Origin: JAJQCI01 sp964388305
Lineage (GTDB): Bacteria > Bacillota > Clostridia > Lachnospirales > CAG-274
Reading direction: 5' to 3'
Length of the DNA: 11,000 nucleotides
Assembly: GCA_964388305.1 (NCBI GenBank)
Contig: CAYMAA010000056.1
Location: forward strand, 1-11,000
Of the stretch, positions 7,035 to 11,000 are shown one piece after another. Below the pieces are notes generated by a model. The model saw only the letters and a list, made by a program, of their open reading frames with translations, was not told where the DNA came from and did no database searches. Positions within the stretch are counted from its first letter, which is position 1. Each line of letters opens with the position of its first letter. The position numbers were made by a program, and so were the translations under genes.

Positions 7035-8219
7035 ATGAAAAAATTAATTCTTTCAGGTATTGTATCGGCTCTTTTTGCCGTATTTCTTTCAAATACTGCT
7101 TTTGCGGAGGAAAAATACAGCATATTTATAGATTACTCCAAAACAGAACTTGCGGAAGAGCCCTTTGAAAAAAACGGCAAAATCTATCTTCCCATAATTC
7201 CTGTTTTGGAAAAATATCAAAACACCGCAATAACCGTTACCGAAAATGATGCAGGGCAGCAGCTTTCCTTTGATACATCTGACGGCAGCTTTACCCTAAA
7301 CCTGAAAAACGGAGCTTATGCCTATATTATTGATAATGAAAATTATGGCGTTTCCACATTGTATAATGACCCTACGGAAAACCGTATGGGTGTTCTGGAG
7401 TATAAACCCATATTAAAAAACGGCACATACTATCTGCCTGCGGATGAAGTTGTGGAGCTTACCGATGGCACAGTAACCTATGATGAAAATCTAAAAAGCG
7501 TTAACATTGTTTCTTGGTTTTATTTGGAAAATATTAATTATGTGGGAAAACCCTTCCCTATTGTATATGTCTGCACAGACCTGTCCGTTGCCGAAGCGGA
7601 AAAAATTTCCCTTACGCAAGGCTATGAAAAGCTTATTTCATATTGTAAGGACTTGGAAGATGTTATAAGAAGCGGCAGCGCCTATAACAGTAATTTTGAA
7701 GCGGCATACAATAAGCTGTCCTACAATCTTGTAAACGCTCTGCAAAGCCTTACATCGGATTCCGCCCTGCCAAACGTGTTTAATGTTTATTTTAATGAGG
7801 ATATTGGCGAATATTTTATAAAAGATAATTCTTTAACAATGGAAGAATCCATCGATAATATAATCCCTCAAATAATCAAAATTTTAAAACAGGAGAATAA
7901 CATAGACCCCGTTCCCGTAAACTCAAAATATATGGCTATTGCCAACTATATAAATACATATTATATAATAAGCGCCCAACAGGTTAATGTAAATTACTCT
8001 TATAACGACAGGGTTTTTAACGACCAAATATCCGATGCGTTAGATAATGCAAAATATTTGGAAATTCTCAGCGGAAATATAGTCTATCTCTACGGCGATG
8101 AAACCGTAAGCTATTCAAGAGATGTAATAAATGCCCATTATGCGGAATTTTATTCAATCATTTACAGCGACCTTTATAAAAACGATAAAAAGGATAATAA
8201 AATGCAGGTTGCCGAATAA
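7035..8219 (+). CDS. Secreted protein, paralogue 2 of the preceding gene
   Basis: A 394-residue exported protein starting 5 bases after the previous stop, so the pair is almost certainly one transcript. Residues 1-24 form a signal peptide ending in AFA before EEK. The 29-160 region mirrors the neighbour's copper-amine-oxidase-N-like module: NGKIYLPIIPVLEKYQ (47-62) aligns with DGTTYVPIRPVLEAYT, and NGTYYLPADEVVEL (129-142) followed by GTVTYDENLKSVNI aligns with its second half. The second half is more degraded, lacking the usual P-[LV]-R. The C-terminal domain also aligns: YVGKPFPIV (169-177) and NSLTMEESIDNI (265-276). Overall divergence is high, implying an old duplication. The Shine-Dalgarno is poor (GGAAGTGA about 10 bases before the ATG, across the upstream stop), so coupling is likely. 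No enzymatic motif is seen; function unknown. Confidence 0.83.
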   Translation: MKKLILSGIVSALFAVFLSNTAFAEEKYSIFIDYSKTELAEEPFEKNGKIYLPIIPVLEKYQNTAITVTENDAGQQLSFDTSDGSFTLNLKNGAYAYIIDNENYGVSTLYNDPTENRMGVLEYKPILKNGTYYLPADEVVELTDGTVTYDENLKSVNIVSWFYLENINYVGKPFPIVYVCTDLSVAEAEKISLTQGYEKLISYCKDLEDVIRSGSAYNSNFEAAYNKLSYNLVNALQSLTSDSALPNVFNVYFNEDIGEYFIKDNSLTMEESIDNIIPQIIKILKQENNIDPVPVNSKYMAIANYINTYYIISAQQVNVNYSYNDRVFNDQISDALDNAKYLEILSGNIVYLYGDETVSYSRDVINAHYAEFYSIIYSDLYKNDKKDNKMQVAE

Positions 8220-8242
8220 TAATCATAAAATGCAGTTTAACC

Positions 8243-8332
8243 AAATAAGTAAGTTCCCCCACCGCCTTTAGGCTCATAAGTTTTACTAAAGCTAAACCTA
8301 TGAGCCTGAAGGAGGGACTTCTTTACTTGTTT
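8243..8332. repeat. 90-bp imperfect inverted repeat (possible terminator, RNA hairpin or MITE-like remnant)
   Basis: The core arms AGGCTCATA (8270-8278) and TATGAGCCT (8299-8307) pair perfectly over 9 bases around a 20-base loop that can itself pair GTTT (8280-8283) with AAAC (8294-8297). Outer arms continue with interruptions: a C-run at 8256-8260 against AGGGA at 8313-8317, and AAATAAGTAA (8243-8252) against TTACTTGTTT (8323-8332) with one G-T pair. It starts 23 bases after the second paralogue's stop. The downstream flank is not T-rich, so it is not a classic intrinsic terminator, although it could still end or stabilise that transcript. I see no flanking target-site duplication and only one copy in the window. 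Confidence 0.65.
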
Positions 8333-8487
8333 AAAAAGTCTGTATATTGTCGTGTATGCCCGTGCTATGGCGCGCGCAGTCATTTAAGATAATTTGCTGT
8401 TCTCTGTTAATTATCGTAATTTGTTGTAATTAGGTGTACAATTTGTTATTTAATTTCAGATTTAATAAAATTTGTTAAAAAAAATAA

Positions 8488-8516
8488 TTGTCAATTAACT
8501 TTATTTGTGTTATAAT
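8488..8516 (+). promoter_or_regulatory. Strong sigma-A-type promoter of the CHASE-GGDEF gene
   Basis: TTGTCA (8488-8493, 5 of 6) and TATAAT (8511-8516, 6 of 6) are 17 bases apart, with TG one base before the -10 (TGTTATAAT, extended -10). The start should fall near 8523, giving a leader of about 35 bases. This is the best consensus match in the window and suggests vegetative expression of the cyclase unless a repressor acts on it. Confidence 0.8.
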
Positions 8517-8557
8517 AGGTTAGGTTAATTATATTTATATAAAAAAGGGGGTTTTTT

Positions 8558-9928
8558 ATGCTTGTAAAAAGATATATTTCAATTATAACATCATATATTT
8601 TGTGTGTAATCTTGCTTACAACAGCATTTTCTTTCTTTGAAAAAAGCTCCTTAAATCAAGATAAAAAGCTATTTAATTCCATAGCGGCAAATAAAGCCAA
8701 TCTTATAGTAAACACCATTGAATCTTCCTTTTTAAGCGCTTATGAAACAGCAGCTCTTGTTGTTGAAAATGACGGAAATACGGATTTCTTTGATGAAATG
8801 AACACTTTTTTATATTCCGCCGGCAAAAATGCGGATAATGATTATAATTTTATAGCGGTTGCGCCTGACGGAGTTGTTGAAAAAATATACCCTTCATCCG
8901 GTGATGCGGAAAATATGCTTGGCTTTAATTACTGGACTGATGAAGAAAGCAAAGAAGAAGCCGAAAAAACCAATAACCGAAGCAGCCGCCTTTTGCTTGA
9001 AAACCCCGTTATTGATGAAAAAGGAAATTATGACTTTGTGGGAAAGCTCCCCGTATTTTTAGAAAAGCAAGGCAGCAAGGATGGCTGCTGGGGTCTTGTA
9101 GTATGCAGTATGGATTTTAACAGTATACTGAAAAAAATGCAGCTTAGCGAGCTTTATACATCGGACATAAAGTATTCATTATACTGCATAGATGATGAAG
9201 GAAACAAAATCAATATAAGCTCTTCCGAAAAAACAGTAGAAAACCCGATTAAACACGAGTTTAATATGAAAAACCTTAAATGGGGGCTGGAGCTTGAGCC
9301 TGCCAACGGTTGGTATAACAAGCTGGAAATTGTTATAGGTATGTTTATTATTTTAGGCGTTTCCGGGCTTATTGTTGTAATGATGCTTAACAGGCTTAAA
9401 ATTAAATATACAAATAAAAGGCTCAAGGAGCTTGCTTATGTGGATAATCTTTCCCTTTGCTTTACAAGGCATTATATTAATTCTATTTTAATAAATAACG
9501 ATACGGGGGAATGGAAAGACCCAACGGTTAAATATTCCGTTGTACTTGTGGATATAGATAATTTTAAGCATGTAAACGATACCTACGGTCATCAGATAGG
9601 CGACAGAGCCATTGTTTCCATAGCAAAAATTTTAAATGAACACGCCAGCTCAAAATGCGGCGACTGTGTAATAAGGCACGGCGGAGATGAGTTTGTTCTT
9701 CTCTATAATGATGTAACCGAAGAAAGATTTAAAGATAAGCTGATTTCTATTCTTTCAATGGTCAGAAAAATTCATTTTAACGATTATCCCGAACTAAAGC
9801 TTACCGTAAGTATGGGCGGCGTTTATTATAAAACAGCTCAAAAAAAGCTCTATTACGATATGATTACCGAGGCGGATAAAAAACTCTATGAGGTTAAAAA
9901 CACAGGGCGTAACAGCTTTAAAATATAA
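8558..9928 (+). CDS. Membrane-bound diguanylate cyclase: CHASE-like extracellular sensor with GGDEF domain
   Basis: A 456-residue two-helix membrane protein. TM1 is about residues 6-27 and TM2 about 256-277, leaving about 228 residues outside. Within these, YNFIAVAPDGVVEKIYPSSG (96-115), LGFNYW (121-126), LENPV (147-151), LPVFL (164-168) and CWGLVVCSMDFNSIL (177-191) follow the strand pattern of CHASE domains (hyP...lG, sgP, Pvf, GlvvgvvD). A C-terminal GGDEF domain spans about 293-456: the metal-binding Asp332 (VDIDNFK), Asn340, GHQIGD (344-349) and an intact HGGDEF (374-379). It should make c-di-GMP from two GTP at the inner membrane face in response to an external ligand that cannot be named. 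The allosteric I-site is KCGD (366-369) rather than RxxD. There is no EAL or HD-GYP domain. A strong promoter lies upstream, and AAGGGGG stands 6 bases before the ATG. The GGDEF call is firm; CHASE is likely. Confidence 0.9.
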   Translation: MLVKRYISIITSYILCVILLTTAFSFFEKSSLNQDKKLFNSIAANKANLIVNTIESSFLSAYETAALVVENDGNTDFFDEMNTFLYSAGKNADNDYNFIAVAPDGVVEKIYPSSGDAENMLGFNYWTDEESKEEAEKTNNRSSRLLLENPVIDEKGNYDFVGKLPVFLEKQGSKDGCWGLVVCSMDFNSILKKMQLSELYTSDIKYSLYCIDDEGNKINISSSEKTVENPIKHEFNMKNLKWGLELEPANGWYNKLEIVIGMFIILGVSGLIVVMMLNRLKIKYTNKRLKELAYVDNLSLCFTRHYINSILINNDTGEWKDPTVKYSVVLVDIDNFKHVNDTYGHQIGDRAIVSIAKILNEHASSKCGDCVIRHGGDEFVLLYNDVTEERFKDKLISILSMVRKIHFNDYPELKLTVSMGGVYYKTAQKKLYYDMITEADKKLYEVKNTGRNSFKI

Positions 9929-9946
9929 TTTTTCATTTTTTACCTG

Positions 9947-9975
9947 CTATAATACTTTGCTTTAAGGTCAAACTA
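9947..9975 (+). promoter_or_regulatory. Possible sigma-G-like promoter of the spore protein gene
   Basis: CAAACTA (9969-9975) matches the sigma-G -10 form CATNNTA at all but one defined position. CTATA (9947-9951) lies 17 bases upstream and partly matches the GYATR -35 form. Genes for alpha/beta spore proteins are normally read by sigma-G in the forespore. The match is loose and the spacing one base short of the usual 18, so this is tentative. Confidence 0.3.
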
Positions 9976-10003
9976 ATACTGTAACAAGGTTACAAATTAA
10001 TTT

Positions 10004-10038
10004 CTGCCTTAAACCTACAATAATATATTTTGAGGCAG
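10004..10038 (+). other. Leader hairpin just upstream of the spore protein ribosome binding site
   Basis: CTGCCTTAAA (10004-10013) can pair with TTTGAGGCAG (10029-10038) over 10 bases with one G-U pair, around a 15-base loop. The stem ends 5 bases before the AGGAGG Shine-Dalgarno (10044-10049), which stays unpaired. It could stabilise the long-lived forespore mRNA or affect initiation. A smaller stem GTAAC/GTTAC (9981-9993) precedes it. Confidence 0.5.
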
Positions 10039-10057
10039 CTAACAGGAGGTATTTATT

Positions 10058-10297
10058 ATGGCAAGTAACAGTAACGGTTCAGGGTCAGGCTCTTCCAACA
10101 AAATCAATGTGCCGGAATCCCGTAAAGCTATGGAAAACTTTAAGTATGAGGTTGCTGACGAAATTGGTGTGCCTTTAAAAAAAGGCTATAACGGCGACTT
10201 AACATCAGCGCAAAACGGCTATGTAGGCGGCTATATGGTTAAAAAGATGATAGAAGCGCAGGAAAAGAAAATGGCGGGAGATACAACCGAAGATTGA
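10058..10297 (+). CDS. Alpha/beta-type small acid-soluble spore protein (SASP)
   Basis: A 79-residue member of the family that coats DNA in dormant spores, shifting it to an A-like form and protecting it from UV, heat and chemicals; it is degraded at germination by the protease GPR. The N-terminus (1-14) is a variable Ser/Gly/Asn-rich tail. ENFKYEVADEIGV (26-38) contains the GPR cleavage context, expected between Glu31 and Val32. The second DNA-binding segment is GYNGDLTSAQNGYVGGYMVK (43-62), with the family's G-x-vGG-x-mvk pattern. An ideal AGGAGG lies 8 bases before the ATG. It is monocistronic: it follows the GGDEF gene after 129 bases and has its own terminator at 10339-10375. Expected to be made late in the forespore under sigma-G. 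Its presence marks the organism as a spore former. Paralogue identity (ssp letter) cannot be assigned. Confidence 0.95.
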   Translation: MASNSNGSGSGSSNKINVPESRKAMENFKYEVADEIGVPLKKGYNGDLTSAQNGYVGGYMVKKMIEAQEKKMAGDTTED

Positions 10298-10338
10298 TTT
10301 GCTCTTGCGCCATATATTTTAATTAATAATTAACAGTA

Positions 10339-10375
10339 AAGGGTATTGCAAATATTACGTTGCAGTACCCTTTTT
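10339..10375 (+). terminator. Intrinsic terminator of the spore protein gene
   Basis: Arms AAGGGTATTGCAA (10339-10351) and TTGCAGTACCCTT (10360-10372) pair over 13 bases with one G-U pair. The loop has 8 bases and a T-tract follows at 10371-10375. It is 41 bases after the stop codon. Confidence 0.9.
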
Positions 10376-10381
10376 CTGCAT

Positions 10382-10414
10382 AAAAAGAGCCGTTTCCTAC
10401 ACGGAAGCGGCTCT
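10382..10414 (-). terminator. Intrinsic terminator of clpC
   Basis: On the minus strand the arms AGAGCCGCTTCC (10414-10403) and GGAAACGGCTCT (10397-10386) pair over 12 bases with one G-U pair and a 5-base loop. They run into TTTTT (complement of 10386-10382). The hairpin lies 18 bases after the clpC stop, back to back with the spore protein terminator, so the two convergent genes are well insulated. Confidence 0.9.
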
Positions 10415-10432
10415 ATAGGAGGAAAATCGCCA

Positions 10433-11000
10433 TTAGGCGTTTGCCAAATCAAACCTGTTATCTCTGTAGTCTATTGTAACCTCATCACCTTGTTTAATTT
10501 TGCCCTCCAAAATTTTGTCTGCAAGCAAATCCTCAATTTTTGATTGAATTGCTCTTTTAAGGGGTCTTGCTCCGTAAACAACGTCATACCCCTCATCGGC
10601 AATTTTATCCAAAGCCTCGTCGGAAATTTTCAGGTCAATGCGCATATTCTCCATTATTCTGTTTTTAACGTCTTTTAACAAAAGCTCTGCAATCTGCTTA
10701 ATTTCGTCCTTTTTAAGCATATCAAAAACTATAATGTCATCAATCCTGTTCAAAAATTCGGGACGGAATATTCTCTTAACCTCGCTCATAACAGCATCTT
10801 TCATTTTATCATAACGCTTTTCCTCGTCCTGCTTTTCATCGCCGGTGTTTGCAAAGCCAAGATTTTTTGGCGATATAATATTTTTTGCGCCGGCATTAGA
10901 TGTCATTATAATAACAGTGTTTTTAAAGTCTATCTTTCTGCCCTGGCTGTCCGTAATATGCCCGTCGTCAAGCACCTGCAAAAGAATATTGAATACATCG
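10433..11000 (-). CDS. clpC: ATP-dependent Clp protease ATP-binding subunit ClpC, C-terminal fragment (N-terminus outside window)
   Basis: The frame is open to the right edge, giving the last 188 codons of a Hsp100/Clp AAA+ unfoldase. It begins DVFNILLQVLDDGHITDSQG, the segment just after Walker B in the second AAA+ module. Then come the sensor-1 motif MTSNAGA, the arginine-finger segment FRPEFLNRIDDIIVF, and the sensor-2 motif GARPLKRAIQ in the C-terminal small domain. ClpC hexamers unfold proteins for ClpP and in Firmicutes need adaptors such as MecA or McsB. The insert between sensor 1 and the arginine finger (LGFANTGDEKQDEEKRYDKM) and the short C-terminus favour ClpC over ClpB; ClpE or another relative is not excluded without the N-terminus. 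The first in-frame start-like codon in the window (TTG at 10981) is internal, not the real start. The tail ends IDYRDNRFDLANA and is followed by a strong terminator. Promoter and CtsR sites would lie outside. Confidence 0.88.
   Translation of the reverse strand, partial: DVFNILLQVLDDGHITDSQGRKIDFKNTVIIMTSNAGAKNIISPKNLGFANTGDEKQDEEKRYDKMKDAVMSEVKRIFRPEFLNRIDDIIVFDMLKKDEIKQIAELLLKDVKNRIMENMRIDLKISDEALDKIADEGYDVVYGARPLKRAIQSKIEDLLADKILEGKIKQGDEVTIDYRDNRFDLANA

Larger units (their letters stand above)
8220..8557. other. Intergenic region between the secreted paralogues and the CHASE-GGDEF gene
   Basis: These 338 bases hold no credible gene. They contain a 90-base imperfect inverted repeat (8243-8332), a short GC-rich patch around 8357-8379 (TATGGCGCGCGCAG) that stands out from its AT-rich surroundings, several AATTTGTT-like direct repeats (8391, 8418, 8440, 8469), and a strong promoter (8488-8516). 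I looked for c-di-GMP riboswitch signatures because a GGDEF gene follows, and found none that convinced me. Confidence 0.6.

Noticed and set aside
8220..8557. Possible c-di-GMP riboswitch or T-box ahead of the GGDEF gene
   Set aside because: I could not find the conserved core sequences of either c-di-GMP riboswitch class, nor the T-box sequence. The predicted promoter leaves only about 35 bases of leader.
9154..9426. 90-residue open frame on the minus strand
   Set aside because: It is antisense to the sensor and TM2 part of the cyclase, and its hydrophobic look is the complement of that coding sequence.
10058..10099. Ser/Gly/Asn-rich N-terminus of the spore protein as an anomaly
   Set aside because: The N-terminal tail is variable and often Asn/Ser/Gly-rich in alpha/beta SASPs, so this is within the family's range.
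10346..10543. 65-residue open frame on the plus strand
   Set aside because: It spans both convergent terminators and the clpC 3' end, and has no ribosome binding site.
10433..10981. Complete short gene starting at TTG 10981
   Set aside because: The frame continues upstream as DVFNIL, the conserved sequence before this point in ClpC, so this is the tail of a longer gene cut by the window.

Overview
The window looks like chromosomal DNA from an AT-rich, endospore-forming Gram-positive bacterium, most likely a member of the Clostridia. The evidence is an alpha/beta-type small acid-soluble spore protein, the C-terminus of a ClpC-type ATPase, the Firmicutes-type gene order tmk-holB-ricT-trmN6-rsmI, strong GGAG-type ribosome binding sites and sigma-A-like promoters with TATAAT boxes. 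Genus cannot be assigned from the sequence alone. I saw no insertion sequence, phage gene, CRISPR array, rRNA or tRNA.

Positions 1-5409 (minus strand) form a compact housekeeping run. In transcription order it holds thymidylate kinase (tmk), the DNA polymerase III delta-prime clamp-loader subunit (holB), the PSP1-domain protein RicT/YaaT, a TrmN6/YabB-type methyltransferase, the 16S rRNA 2'-O-methyltransferase RsmI, and a long type IV prepilin-like protein that runs off the left edge. The first five genes are separated by -4 to +4 bases. The run starts from a clear extended -10 promoter at about 5452-5479. It resembles the Bacillus subtilis tmk-yaaQ-yaaR-holB-yaaT-yabA-yabB-yazA-yabC cluster without yaaQ, yaaR, yabA and yazA.

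Positions 5410-5751 are a divergent intergenic region with a promoter on each strand. On the plus strand lie two adjacent genes (5752-7029 and 7035-8219) for secreted proteins. They are full-length paralogues of each other, each with a signal peptide, a copper-amine-oxidase-N-like beta module and an unrecognised C-terminal domain. They are followed by a 90-bp imperfect inverted repeat, an AT-rich intergenic region, and a membrane-bound CHASE-like sensor with a GGDEF diguanylate cyclase domain (8558-9928) behind a near-consensus promoter.

Positions 10058-10297 encode the spore DNA-binding protein, with a leader hairpin and its own intrinsic terminator. Next to it is the convergent terminator of a minus-strand clpC, whose C-terminal 188 codons enter from the right edge.

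Functionally the left half is nucleotide supply, replication and RNA modification. The right half is envelope/secreted proteins, c-di-GMP signalling, spore DNA protection and protein quality control. The parts most worth a second look are the tandem secreted paralogues, the inverted repeat behind them, and the CHASE-like cyclase with an altered inhibitory site.
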